Assembly: GCA_047638395.1 (NCBI GenBank) | Contig: JBLIMV010000026.1 | Span: 12,599-76,598, forward strand | DNA: 64,000 nucleotides | Direction of reading: 5' to 3' | DNA from: CAXBCP01 sp047638395 | GTDB lineage: Bacteria; Pseudomonadota; Alphaproteobacteria; MPNO01; UBA830 | Shown here: piece after piece, positions 31,027 through 42,367 of the stretch | Position numbering within the stretch: position 1 is the stretch's first letter | How the letters are laid out: every line of letters begins with the position of its first letter | Notes under the pieces: model-generated | Seen by the model: the letters and a program-made list of their open reading frames with translations, nothing else | The model's database searches: none | What the model was told of the DNA's origin: nothing | Position numbers and translations under genes: made by a program

Positions 31027-31821
31027 ATGGCCGATCATTCCTCAGAGCAGATGACGATCTCAGGCTGCGAAATACAAGTATTACGCGGCGGTAGCGGCCC
31101 CGCGATGGTCTTTTTGCACGGTGCCGGCGGCGCCCATAAATGGATGCCCTATATGGACCGCCTGGCCGAGCATTATACGCTTTATGTGCCGAGCCACCCG
31201 GGCTGGGGCCGCTCGGACACGCCGGAATGGCTCGATGGCATGGGCGATCTTGCCTATTTCTATCTCGAATTCCTCGATGCCATCGGCGAAGATCAGGTGC
31301 ACCTGGTCGGCAACTCGCTGGGCGGCTGGCTGGCGCTTGAAGTCGCCGTTCGGTCTACGGCGCGCATTGAAACGCTGACACTGGTTTCCGCCGCGGGCAT
31401 TCACCTCGCCGGCGTACCGAAGGGCGATATCTTCCTGTGGGATGACGACGAGCGCGTGCGCAACACGTTCTTCGACCAGAAACTGGCCGAGGCGCGGCTC
31501 GCCGCGACACCGACCGAGGAAGATTCCGACATCGCGCTCAAGAACCACTTCTCGACGGCCAAGATGGCCTGGCACCCGCGGTTCTATAGCCGCGAGCTGC
31601 AGAAATGGCTGCACCGCATAAAGGTGCCGACGCATATCCTGTGGGGCGATTCCGACAAGATCTTCCCCCCCGCCTATGGCGAGGCGATGCAGAAGCTGAT
31701 CCCCGGATCCACCCTGACCATCATCCCCGAATGCGGGCACCTGCCGCAGCAGGAAAAGCTGGATGATTTTATTGCCGAGGTTACGGCGCATACAGCAGCA
31801 CATTCGACAGGAGCCGCCTGA
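31027..31821 (+). CDS. Alpha/beta hydrolase
   Basis: A 264-residue alpha/beta hydrolase of the meta-cleavage-product hydrolase or haloperoxidase kind. The oxyanion region is MVFLHGAGGAHKWM (about 28-41), the nucleophile Ser is in LVGNSLGGWLAL (about 97), the acid in HILWGDSDKIFP (about 210) and the His in IPECGHLPQQE (about 240). It overlaps the following LLM gene by one base (TGATG), so they are translationally coupled. With the extradiol dioxygenase and LLM enzymes it fits aromatic-ring catabolism, hydrolysing a ring-cleavage product or ester. Confidence 0.85.
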   Translation: MADHSSEQMTISGCEIQVLRGGSGPAMVFLHGAGGAHKWMPYMDRLAEHYTLYVPSHPGWGRSDTPEWLDGMGDLAYFYLEFLDAIGEDQVHLVGNSLGGWLALEVAVRSTARIETLTLVSAAGIHLAGVPKGDIFLWDDDERVRNTFFDQKLAEARLAATPTEEDSDIALKNHFSTAKMAWHPRFYSRELQKWLHRIKVPTHILWGDSDKIFPPAYGEAMQKLIPGSTLTIIPECGHLPQQEKLDDFIAEVTAHTAAHSTGAA

Positions 31822-32996
31822 TGAAATTCCATTTCTTTCACCTGATGCCGTATCAGGACATCGACCCGGATTTCCTTGAGGATAACAAATCATCCTGGAT
31901 TACCCTGCCGAACACCTATTACGACCCCAAAAAGGGATCGAAGCTTTATCACCGCTATCTCGATGAGCTGGAACTGGCGGACGAGCTCGGCTTTGACGGG
32001 GTCTGCGTGAACGAACATCACCAGACCGCCTACGGCATGATGCCGTCGCCCAACGTGCTGGCGGGTGCGCTGTCACGGCGCCTCAAGCAGGCCACCATCG
32101 GCGTAATCGGCCGGGCCTTGCCCATCGTCGACAACCCGCTGGTCATCGCCGAGGAATTCGCGATGATCGACAACCTGATGGAAGGCCGGTTTATCGCGGG
32201 CTTCGTGCGCGGGATCGGCTGCGAATATCACGCCTCGATGACCAATCCGGGGTTCAGCCATGAACGCTTCCGCGAAGCCCATGACCTGATCATCCGTGCG
32301 TGGTCCGAACCGGGTCCGTTCGAATTCTACGGCAAGCATTATCACTACCAGTATGTGAACCTGTGGCCGCGGCCCTATCAGACCCCGCACCCGCCGATCT
32401 GGATCCCGTCGCAGGGCTCGACCGAGACGGTGGAATTTGCCGCCCATCCCGACCGCAAATACACCTATATCATCACCTTCAGCCCGATCGCGTCGGTCAA
32501 GAAGAACCTCAAAGCCTATCGCGATCAGTGTGAGGTCTACGGCTATGAATGTCCGCCCGACCAGCTTGGCTGGGCAATGCCGTGCTACGTCGCAGAAACC
32601 GACGAGCTTGCCCGCCGCGAAGCCGCGCCGCATATCGAGAGTCTGTTCAACAAGTTCATCATGTCGCCGGCGCAGTACAAGCTGCCGCCGGGCTATTCGT
32701 CGCTGAACAGTTACAAGGCGGTGATGGCGGGCAAGTACAAGGTGCGTGAAAACTACCTGACCTGCGATGCGCTGATCGAAAACGGCATGTTCCTGTGCGG
32801 CTCTGCGGCGACGGTTGCCGAAAAGCTCGAGGAATATCAGAAGGAAATGGGCTTCGGGAACATCGCGCCGATGCTGCAATTCGGCACCCTGCCCCCCGAG
32901 CTGACCGAAAAGAACCTGCGGATTTTCGCCGGCGAGGTGATCCCCAAGGTTCGGCATCTCGGCGTCACACCTGAACCGGTCGCGGCGGCGGAATAG
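31821..32996 (+). CDS. LLM class flavin-dependent monooxygenase
   Basis: A 391-residue luciferase-like enzyme. MKFHFFHLMPYQDIDPDFLE at the start, FDGVCVNEHHQTAYGMMPSPNVLAGALSRRLKQATIGVIGRALPIVDNPLVIAEEFAMIDNLMEGRFIAGFVRGIGCEY and WPRPYQTPHPPIWIPSQGS are hallmarks of the alkanal/nitrilotriacetate-type LLM group. It forms an overlapping two-gene operon with the alpha/beta hydrolase; the pair recurs together in catabolic clusters. It needs reduced flavin from a reductase not encoded nearby. Confidence 0.87.
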   Translation: MKFHFFHLMPYQDIDPDFLEDNKSSWITLPNTYYDPKKGSKLYHRYLDELELADELGFDGVCVNEHHQTAYGMMPSPNVLAGALSRRLKQATIGVIGRALPIVDNPLVIAEEFAMIDNLMEGRFIAGFVRGIGCEYHASMTNPGFSHERFREAHDLIIRAWSEPGPFEFYGKHYHYQYVNLWPRPYQTPHPPIWIPSQGSTETVEFAAHPDRKYTYIITFSPIASVKKNLKAYRDQCEVYGYECPPDQLGWAMPCYVAETDELARREAAPHIESLFNKFIMSPAQYKLPPGYSSLNSYKAVMAGKYKVRENYLTCDALIENGMFLCGSAATVAEKLEEYQKEMGFGNIAPMLQFGTLPPELTEKNLRIFAGEVIPKVRHLGVTPEPVAAAE

Positions 32997-33089
32997 CAGG
33001 GGCAAAAGATGCGGGCGGTTGCGACGGATTGCGCGCCGCGTGGCGTGTAGGAAATGGCAACCTGAATCCACATGCAGAGAGGCATTCCC

Positions 33090-34010
33090 ATGGACGGCAA
33101 CATCACCCCCAATACTGAGAAATCCCAGACCGAAATATTCGCCACCGAGGACGACGTCTTCGATCTGTATGACGAATATTGTCACACCGGGATGGAGCGT
33201 CGTGAATTCCTGTCCCGTGCGGCGGCGCTGACACTGATCGGCGGCATCTCCGGCCTGGCGATGGCCCAGGCATTATTGCCGCGCTACGCCAATGCGCAGA
33301 TGGTCTCATTCACCGATACACGCATGACCGCCAACTACGTGACCTACGATTCCCCCGGCGGCAATTCGGGCAAGATGCGCGGCTACATGGTCAAACCGGC
33401 GGGCGACGGTCCGTTCCCGGCGGTCCTCGTCATCCACGAAAACCGCGGCCTCAATCCCTATATCGAAGACGTCGCCCGGCGCGCCGCAGTCGAAGGCTTT
33501 GTCGCACTCGCCCCCGACGGATTGTTCCCGGTCGGCGGCTATCCCGGCAATGACGATGACGGCAAGCGGCTGCAGCGCGGGCTCGACCGCGGCAAGCTGC
33601 AGATGGACATGCTGAACAGCGCGAAGTTCCTGAAAGCGCATGAGCTGTCCACCGGCAAGATCGGTGCGACCGGCTTTTGCTGGGGCGGCGGGGCGGTGAA
33701 CAATCTCGCGGTGTCGCTCGGTGCCGATATGCACGCCGCCGTGCCGTTCTATGGGGCGGCCCCCAGATCCGGTGTTGAGAACATCAAGGCGCCGCTGATG
33801 GTCCAATACGCCGAGAACGATCCGCGCATCAACGGCATGCGCGCGGGCTTCGAGGACGCGCTCAAGGCCGCCGGGGCCAGGTACGAGATGCACACCTATC
33901 CCGGCACCAAGCACGGCTTCCACAACAATTCGACACCGCGCTACGACAAGGATGCCGCCAAGCTCGCCTGGGACCGCACGATCGCGTTCTTCAAGGCGAA
34001 TTTGGCTTAG
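33090..34010 (+). CDS. Exported dienelactone hydrolase-family protein (Tat-type leader)
   Basis: About 306 residues. An unusually long leader ends in a Tat-like motif, MERREFLSRAAALTLIGGISGLAMAQALL (about residues 35-63), so the enzyme is probably exported folded. The DLH core has Glu in VLVIHENRGLNP, the nucleophile Cys in GATGFCWGGGAVNN, Asp in YAENDPRINGMR and His in GTKHGFHN. DLH enzymes hydrolyse dienelactones or related esters. I chose the ATG at 33090 because AGAGAGG is well spaced upstream; 33072 is the alternative. It follows the LLM gene by 93 bp and a REP cluster follows it. Confidence 0.85.
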   Translation: MDGNITPNTEKSQTEIFATEDDVFDLYDEYCHTGMERREFLSRAAALTLIGGISGLAMAQALLPRYANAQMVSFTDTRMTANYVTYDSPGGNSGKMRGYMVKPAGDGPFPAVLVIHENRGLNPYIEDVARRAAVEGFVALAPDGLFPVGGYPGNDDDGKRLQRGLDRGKLQMDMLNSAKFLKAHELSTGKIGATGFCWGGGAVNNLAVSLGADMHAAVPFYGAAPRSGVENIKAPLMVQYAENDPRINGMRAGFEDALKAAGARYEMHTYPGTKHGFHNNSTPRYDKDAAKLAWDRTIAFFKANLA

Positions 34011-34041
34011 GGGGCCAACGCCCTCCCCATCTCTCTCATTT

Positions 34042-34250
34042 ATTCCCCCGGGCTTGTCCCGGGGGTCCACGGTGAGATCGGAGTCTCTCTATACGCGGCA
34101 TGTCATCCCGGCTTTATGCCGGGACCCAGTTCTTACCTGATCCACAAGGCTGGGCCCCGGCACAAGGCCGGGGTGACACCGAGAGTGAGGATCAGGCCGG
34201 GGTGACACCGGGAGTGGGTCAGGCGGGGATGACAAATGATGTCGTCCCCG
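34042..34250. repeat. REP-like palindrome cluster
   Basis: It includes one half of the 10894-type block (TATTCCCCCGGGCTTGTCCC) and then a second type with TCATCCCGGCTTTATGCCGG and GGCACAAGGCCGGGGTGACA. Related shorter fragments (GCCGGGGTGACACC, GCGGGGATGACAA) follow. No coding potential. Confidence 0.75.
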
Positions 34251-34267
34251 CGACTCCCCACCTCCCC

Positions 34268-34693
<426 letters not shown>

Positions 34694-34714
34694 GATATGG
34701 GTAACTTAAACCAA

Positions 34715-35203
34715 ATGACTGACGCACCCAAAAACTACATCACGCCGACCGGCATTGAGGCGATGCGCGCTGAGCTGCACCAGCTACGCCGCGTCGAGCG
34801 GCCCGAGGTGGTGGCCACCGTGTCCTGGGCGGCGGGGAATGGCGACCGCTCCGAGAACGGCGATTACATCTACGGCAAGAAACGCCTGCGCCAGATCGAC
34901 GGGCGGATCCGCAGCCTGCTCAAACGGCTTGAGATCGCCGAGATCGTCGACCCGGCAGACCAGCCCAACAAGGACCAGATCTTCTTCGGCGCCACGGTGA
35001 CCTATGAGGACCAGCACGGGGCGGAGCGCACCATCCGCATCATCGGTACCGACGAAGCGCGCATCGAGGATAACGAGGTCAGCTGGGTGTCCCCCGTCGC
35101 CCGCGCCCTGATGCGCAAATCCGTCGGCGACGTCGCCCTGCTGAACACGCCCGACGGCGAGGTCGAGATCGAAGTACTGGAGATTGCGTATATGCCGGGC
35201 TAG
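34715..35203 (+). CDS. greB: Transcription elongation factor GreB
   Basis: A 162-residue Gre factor: N-terminal coiled coil (MRAELHQLRRVERPEVVATVSWAAGNGDRSENGDYIYGKKRLRQIDGRIRSLLKRL) with the acidic tip residues in NGDRSENGDY, then an FKBP-like C-terminal domain (IFFGATVTYEDQHG to EVEIEVLEIAY). The YIYGKKRLRQID motif marks GreB rather than GreA. It restarts backtracked RNA polymerase. The ATG at 34715 gives MTDAPKNYITPTG; one 18 bp upstream is also possible. Divergent from arfB. Confidence 0.9.
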   Translation: MTDAPKNYITPTGIEAMRAELHQLRRVERPEVVATVSWAAGNGDRSENGDYIYGKKRLRQIDGRIRSLLKRLEIAEIVDPADQPNKDQIFFGATVTYEDQHGAERTIRIIGTDEARIEDNEVSWVSPVARALMRKSVGDVALLNTPDGEVEIEVLEIAYMPG

Positions 35204-35253
35204 GTGGGGTTGGTCCGGCTGAGATCGGCTGCACGCCTCTCCCCACCCGCCTC

Positions 35254-35646
35254 TTGTCACCCCGGCCTTGTGCCGGGGCCCAGAGCGGTGGTTGACGCAA
35301 AGACTGGATCCCGGCCCACGACTTCCTCCCGGGGTTCAACCCGGGGGGCCGGGATGACAACGGAATAAATCTCATGCCCTCCCAGGCCCTTCCCCCCTCA
35401 CACCACAATTTGTCACCCCGGCCTTGTGCCGGGGCCCAGAGCGGTGTTTGCCCCAAAGACTGGATCCTGGCCCACGACTTCCTCCCGGGGTTCAACCCGG
35501 GGGGCCGGGACGACAACGGAACAAATCTCATGCCCTCCCAGACCCTTCCCCCCTCACACCACAATTTGTCACCCCGGCCTTGTGCCGGGGCCCAGAGCGG
35601 TATTTGCCCCAAAGACTGGATCCCGGCACGGGGGCCGGGATGACAG
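35254..35646. repeat. 156-bp tandem repeat, about 2.5 copies, REP-containing
   Basis: Units start at 35254, 35410 and 35566, an exact 156-bp period; the third is cut at about 80 bp. Each carries TTGTCACCCCGGCCTTGTGC, GGGGTTCAACCCGGGG and GGCCGGGATGACAACGGAA palindromes. The first two units differ by a few bases. No sensible protein is encoded. Confidence 0.9.
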
Positions 35647-35658
35647 GCGGAGATATAA

Positions 35659-36437
35659 TCACGCCGCACGCAGCGCCTTCGCGGCAAGTGCCGCCACCAC
35701 GTCCTCCAGCGCCAGGACCTCCAGCGGGCAGTCGGGCCAGTCATGCTGCCAGCAGATGATGACGTCGGCCCCATCCACATCATGGCCGTGATAGAAAAAA
35801 TTGCGTGAGCGGTATTCGAACTCGACGCGCACCGGCTCCCACCTGGCATCGGTGACGCCAGATGCGCCTGCTGACCCACTGCCCTGCCCCGCCCCGCTGC
35901 CCGCCACCAGGCGCTTGGCGGCACAATCGGGGAAGGCGGTGCCGATGGCCTCGACCGCGTAGCCGATATCGGCGGCGATCATGCCGAAGACCAGCACCAC
36001 GCCCATCTCGTTGACCGGGGCGGCCGCCATGCCGCGAAACGCGAGCGGCGGGCCCGACGTGCGCGCGCCGACGCTGCGCCAGGGCGGCCGGGTGGGTGAT
36101 TTCAAAGGCGCAGTGCCGCCGCGGGGTTTGCGCCGCTCCTGATTGGCGAGGCGGCGCTCCAGCTCCCGCCCATACGGAAATTCCGCCGCGTGTTCGGCGA
36201 CCCACATTTTCAGCGCGCGCAAAATTCCCGCCCAGTCGCCGAAGCGGCGGTAATAGGTGCCGGGGCTGCCGGGCACCCGGCGCAGCAACGCGCCCGCGCG
36301 CTCAAACCCGCCGCATTCCAGGATGGCGGCGTGGAGATCGGCGAGCAATCGCCCGCTTGAGATCTCGGGTGGCTTTTCACCCGGCAACAGCCCGGCCTCG
36401 GCACACAGCGTGGGCCAGTCATCGAACCGCGCATACG
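35659..36437 (-). pseudogene. 5'-truncated HNE-repeat plus endonuclease-like gene
   Basis: The open frame encodes the end of one homing-endonuclease-associated repeat (YARFDDWPTLCAEAGLLP), a full one (LLADLHAAILECGGF ... YYRRFGDWAGILRAL), a basic linker, and a C-terminal domain NEMGVVLVFGMIAADIGYAVEAIGTAFPDCAAKR ... VRVEFEYRSRNFFYHGHD...DVIICWQHDW. This resembles a widespread predicted restriction-endonuclease-like family. Only a TTG (36387) could serve as a start, and the family sequence continues upstream of it until about 36437, where it stops abruptly at a junction with an AT-rich gene fragment. The 5' part is therefore lost. A C-rich intact remnant of about 260 codons remains; expression is doubtful. 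Confidence 0.65.
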
Positions 36438-37007
36438 GGAAGCATTATAATCGTTACCATAAACGCGCATCGCAACCGTCTCCCAACCCACGATACCAAC
36501 GATATAGAATATGGATCTTTCGCTGCGCGACTGCGAGCACTTGCAGGAGATCTTGTTCCTCAAAAAATCCCGAAGAAGGCTCAACAAACTTCTGGATATC
36601 CGCCATATTTGGCCTCAATAATTTTTGAGCAGATTCGCCGGCAACTCCTAAAATCTGGAAGAAAAGAAAAAGAGATCACACCGCTATTCAACTTTAGCTA
36701 TAGCGACAACGCTCCAATGATCACAATGGGTGGGGTAATTTCCAGCAATGACCTTGCGACGGAAATTTCGGTATTATTGGAAGGAAAAAATTTGGGTAAA
36801 TTTCTAGACGAAAAACACCAAATGAAGATTGGTGTCCCACCGCTCACGATGAAAGAGAAAGCCGTTCTAGATCAGCTACTTCCATCAATCGAGGTGCCTA
36901 CCAACGAGACCGTCGAGGGCTTAGGATTCAAACTCAAACCGAGCCAAATCAAAGCGTATCACGAGTTTTATCGCTATTATCCAATATACGGCGAGCTAAT
37001 GGGTTGA
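36438..37007 (+). pseudogene. 5'-truncated methyltransferase-like gene fragment
   Basis: From GSIIIVTINAHRNRLP the frame continues for about 190 codons: FAARLRALAGDLVP, YPPYLASIIFEQIRRQLLKSG, ITPLFNFSYSDNAPMITMGGVI and GVPPLTMKEKAVLDQLLPS. This resembles the C-terminal two thirds of a putative O-methyltransferase family whose full members are about 350 residues and are often found in accessory regions. The SAM-binding N-terminal part is absent, since upstream bases belong to the HNE-repeat gene on the other strand. It is AT-rich compared with its surroundings. No good start codon or ribosome site lies near the junction. Family call is from memory of the motif pattern and only moderately secure. 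Confidence 0.5.
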
Positions 37008-37331
37008 GAAGTTTCTTCTCTTGCTGGAACGGAAGTATTTGGCCCGCTCTCGAAAACACCTCTCCGCAGCCTCCTCAAGATAGACTCTGACCGGTTGAAG
37101 CATCGGGCAAGCTTCGTCACTATTTTCCCAGCTCCCAAGTCGAATGTAGCGGGCATAGAAAAGCCCCCCCCTAGAGGTGGCCCTTTTCACATTTCTAACT
37201 GGATGACGGCCCTAACGAGATTCCCGCCTACGCGGGAATGACAATTGGTGCGGGGATGACCGCCTTTACGCTTACGTATCCATCCTTCGAGACGCGCTAC
37301 AGGAGCGCTCCTCAGGATGAGGCTCCTTCCT
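37008..37331. other. Non-coding stretch with REP-like repeats downstream of rpoD
   Basis: The first 190 bp are AT-richer and look like decayed accessory DNA; a minus-strand frame of 64 codons there has no support. GAGATTCCCGCCTACGCGGG (about 37219) and CATCCTTCGAGACGCG with its partner CTCCTCAGGATGAGG (37280-37322) are common intergenic palindromes and may serve as the end of the rpoD transcript. No tRNA or clear terminator was seen. Confidence 0.5.
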
Positions 37332-39326
<1,995 letters not shown>

Positions 39327-39585
39327 GCGTACTCCGTCCCCCAAAATTACCAAAATCGCCCACTTGTGGCAGCCTGGTCCTCAGGACGGGGTCCTTGGGA
39401 CGGGTGCCGCCGGGCACGCTCTCATTTTCAGTACGTACCCGTTGGCACGTTAATTTTTTCGTCTCTCACGCTTGTCGTCTCGCGCTTCTCGCATGGTCCC
39501 CTGCATCTTTTAAGTCGCAGTCCCGGGGACCGGAATATCAGCTATTCGTGCCGGTCCCGTATTGGACCGGTGTTCCATCCGTCTA

Positions 39586-41514
39586 TCAGACGGGCACTTC
39601 GGTGCCCGGCGATCCGGGTCCGTCGGTTTTCAGCTTTTCAAATCTTTCCCAGTTCTCGTCTGTCGGCTCATTTACATACAGGCGTCTCGCGTCTTCGAGC
39701 TCTGCCCGGCGCCCTGGCGCCAGGTGGCTTGCAAGTACCTGTAGGAAACCCGTCCGCACTTCGTCTTCGGCGGCGTCCATCTTGGCGAAGCCGGCATGGA
39801 CGTAAACATCAGAGGTCAGAACAGACTGCAAAATCACGCTGTTTCCCTGGTTAACTAACTGGGTCTTAAGCCCCTCGGAGTCAAGATTTTCCGTGAGGGC
39901 GTAGACCTTTAGGATTTCCTGCCGGAGGTTGTCAAGCTTAGGGTTTGAAACATTAACCATTGCTAAATCCTCGGCGAACATATCCAGCAGGTCCGGATGG
40001 TTGAGAATCACCGCCAGAAGCACCTGTTCGTGCCGTTTTTTGAGGATATCGGGGCCGGATCTGGCGCTCTGATCGGGGACGCCGCCCAGATGGGTGCCGG
40101 CGCGACGATCTTCCCAGGACGCGGCGCCGCGTCCGCCACGGCCGCCGCCACGATTGAAATTGCCACCGCCGCCGCGGTTGAAATTGCCGCCGCCGCCGCG
40201 GCCCTGATACTGGCCCTGCCTGCCGCCGTAATTCCCGCCGGGATTACGCGCGGCGTTGATCATGTCGCGGAGTTTCTGGCGGAACAAAGACTGGTACTGG
40301 AACTGGACCTTGCGGTCGGCGATCGACAGCGCGCGGTCTTCGAGGCGTTTTTCCAGACCGGCGATGCGCTCCGGCGTATCGAATTCACGCCCGGCGGTCT
40401 CGAGCCCCCAGATCACGGCATCAAGCGGCGTCGATTTCGTGATCAGCTCTTCCATCGCCTGCGCGCCCTGCGTGCTCACCAGACTGTCCGGGTCTTCGCC
40501 GGCAGGCAGGGTGAGGAAACGGAGCGAGCGTTCGGGCGCCAGCAGCGGCAGTGCGCGCTCCGCTGAGCGTCCCGCCGCGCGCTGGCCGGCATTGTCGCCA
40601 TCGAAACAGAGATAGGGCTCGTTGGTGACTTTCCACAGCAAGGCGAGATGGCTCTCCGACAGCGCCGTGCCGAGCGGGGCCACGGCCTCGGCAATTCCGT
40701 TCTGCGAAAGCGCGATCACGTCCATATAGCCCTCGGTGACCAGGATGCGGTGTTTGTCATGCGCCGCACTGCGCGCCTGGGCGAGGCCGTAAAGCGTGCG
40801 GCGTTTATCGAAGAGCGGCGTGTCCGGCGAGTTCAGGTATTTGGGCTCGCCGTCGCCCATGGTGCGCCCGCCGAACGCGATGATGCGGCCACGGGCGTCG
40901 CCGATCGGGAACAGGACCCGGTCGCGGAAAAAGTCATAAGACGGGCGGCCGTCATCGGGTTTGCGCACCAGGCCGCCCTCGGCAAGCAGCGCTTCGGGCA
41001 TCGCGTCCGACATGATCGCGGTCTTGAGCGAATTGCCGGGCGGCGCGAAACCGAGCCGGAACCGCGAGATCGTCTCGTCCGACAGGCCGCGCCCGTGCAG
41101 ATAGGCCAGCGCCGTCTTCCCCATCGGCGAGCGCAGGACCTTCTCATAATAAGCACACGCCGCCTCCATCACTTCCAACAGCCCCGCCCGGCGCTGCTCC
41201 TGCGCGCGTTCCTCAGGCGAAGAGACCGGCACCTCCAGCCCCGCTTCCGCCGCCAGCCGCTCCACAGCCTCGGGAAACGACACCCCCTCCGCCTGCATCA
41301 AATACCCAATCACATCCCCATGAGCCCCACACCCGAAACAATGATAGAAGTTCTTATCATTTGAGACTGTGAATGACGGGCTTTTTTCGTTGTGGAAGGG
41401 GCACAGGCCGGTGTGTTCGCGGCCGCGCTGGATGAGTTTTACGCGTCGGGAAACGACGTCGGACAGGGAGAGCCGGGCGCGGATTTCGTCTAGGAACTGG
41501 GGCGCAAACGCCAT
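39586..41514 (-). CDS. dnaG: DNA primase DnaG with a Gly/Arg-rich insert
   Basis: A 642-residue primase: N-terminal zinc ribbon CPFHNEKSPSFTVSNDKNFYHCFGCGAHGD (about residues 38-68), the primase core GFAPPGNSL...YDFFRDRVLFPIGDARGRIIAFGGR, TOPRIM (ILVTEGYMDVIAL and CFDGDNAGQRAAGR) and the C-terminal helicase-binding region. Between TOPRIM and the C-terminal domain (residues about 424-471) is a run of GGNYGGRQGQYQGRGGGG, GNFNRGGGG twice and RGGRG, an RGG-like linker unusual for a primase. It synthesises RNA primers at the fork. Neighbours are yqeY upstream and rpoD downstream. Confidence 0.97.
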   Translation of the reverse strand: MAFAPQFLDEIRARLSLSDVVSRRVKLIQRGREHTGLCPFHNEKSPSFTVSNDKNFYHCFGCGAHGDVIGYLMQAEGVSFPEAVERLAAEAGLEVPVSSPEERAQEQRRAGLLEVMEAACAYYEKVLRSPMGKTALAYLHGRGLSDETISRFRLGFAPPGNSLKTAIMSDAMPEALLAEGGLVRKPDDGRPSYDFFRDRVLFPIGDARGRIIAFGGRTMGDGEPKYLNSPDTPLFDKRRTLYGLAQARSAAHDKHRILVTEGYMDVIALSQNGIAEAVAPLGTALSESHLALLWKVTNEPYLCFDGDNAGQRAAGRSAERALPLLAPERSLRFLTLPAGEDPDSLVSTQGAQAMEELITKSTPLDAVIWGLETAGREFDTPERIAGLEKRLEDRALSIADRKVQFQYQSLFRQKLRDMINAARNPGGNYGGRQGQYQGRGGGGNFNRGGGGNFNRGGGRGGRGAASWEDRRAGTHLGGVPDQSARSGPDILKKRHEQVLLAVILNHPDLLDMFAEDLAMVNVSNPKLDNLRQEILKVYALTENLDSEGLKTQLVNQGNSVILQSVLTSDVYVHAGFAKMDAAEDEVRTGFLQVLASHLAPGRRAELEDARRLYVNEPTDENWERFEKLKTDGPGSPGTEVPV

Positions 41515-41648
41515 GCCTGCCTTTCGGGGATCGGGGATCGAGCGCTACAGCCTTATTATATGCCGCGCCGCGCCGAAAGCGACTCCGATCGGGCCAAAAT
41601 ATCGGGCCCAAGTACCGCGCCAAAACATCCGGCCGGAAAATCGGGCCG

Positions 41649-42107
41649 CTAGTTGGAGAGCTGTGCCTTCAACATCGCACTTGCCTTGCCGAAATCCATC
41701 TGGCCGGCATAGTGCTCGCGCAGAGCCCCCATCGCCTTGCCCATATCCTTGATCGACGCGGCACCGGTCTGCTCGACCACAGCCGCAATCGCCGCCTCGA
41801 TCTCGGTATCGTTGAGCTGACGCGGCATGAAACCCTCGATAACCGTGATTTCCTCGGCCTCGCGCGCGGCAAGCTCGGGCCGGTTGCCCTGCTTGTACAT
41901 CTCGATCGAGTCATGACGCTGGCGCACCATGGTCTGGAGCACCTGCAGGATCTCGGCCTCGCTGATACCGTCATCCACGCCCTTCGAGCGCGCCGCGATA
42001 TCGCGGTCCTTGATGGCGGTCAGGATCAGACGCAGGGTCGACACCGCGACCGGCTTCTTTTCCTTCATCGATGTCTTGAGCGTTTCGCTGAGCCGGTCTC
42101 TGAGCAT
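41649..42107 (-). CDS. GatB/YqeY domain-containing protein
   Basis: A 152-residue protein of the YqeY family: MLRDRLSETLKTSMKEKKPVAVSTLRLILTAIKDRDIAARSKG, ILQVLQTMVRQRHDSIEMYKQGNRPELAAREAEEITVIEGFMPRQL and the C-terminal KDMGKAMGALREHYAGQMDFGKASAMLKAQL. This is the tRNA-binding-like tail domain also found in GatB, here as a free protein of unclear role in tRNA handling. The start at 42107 fits the family; an in-frame ATG lies at 42116. The yqeY-dnaG-rpoD order is common in Alphaproteobacteria. Confidence 0.9.
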   Translation of the reverse strand: MLRDRLSETLKTSMKEKKPVAVSTLRLILTAIKDRDIAARSKGVDDGISEAEILQVLQTMVRQRHDSIEMYKQGNRPELAAREAEEITVIEGFMPRQLNDTEIEAAIAAVVEQTGAASIKDMGKAMGALREHYAGQMDFGKASAMLKAQLSN

Positions 42108-42225
42108 GGATCTCATCTTGGCTGTTGAGAGGCGGCGGACGTTAACCTAATTCACCGGCACGCGCAAACCCTCAAGGGAGACCTAACATATTGAAATATA
42201 TACATCTTTCAAAAATTCCTTTCGG

Positions 42226-42254
42226 TTGACGAGTCCCTTGCGATCCCGTATCTA
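42226..42254 (+). promoter_or_regulatory. Predicted sigma-70 promoter of carA
   Basis: TTGACG (42226-42231), 17-bp spacer, TATCTA (42249-42254). The predicted start near 42261 leaves a leader of about 105 nt before the carA ATG. An AT-rich stretch (TTGAAATATATACATC) lies upstream. Confidence 0.55.
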
Positions 42255-42367
42255 ACCTAAGGTCCGCTGTGCTTGCGGCCCGCGAAATGGGACTCCCGCA
42301 CACCACGCCCGATATACAAAACAACACGCCCGACACATTTCTCTTCTTAAACCCGGAAGAAGCCCCG

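Noticed and set aside
36996..37190. 64-codon minus-strand frame beside the methyltransferase fragment
   Set aside because: No motif, overlaps the fragment's end, and lies in decayed AT-rich DNA.
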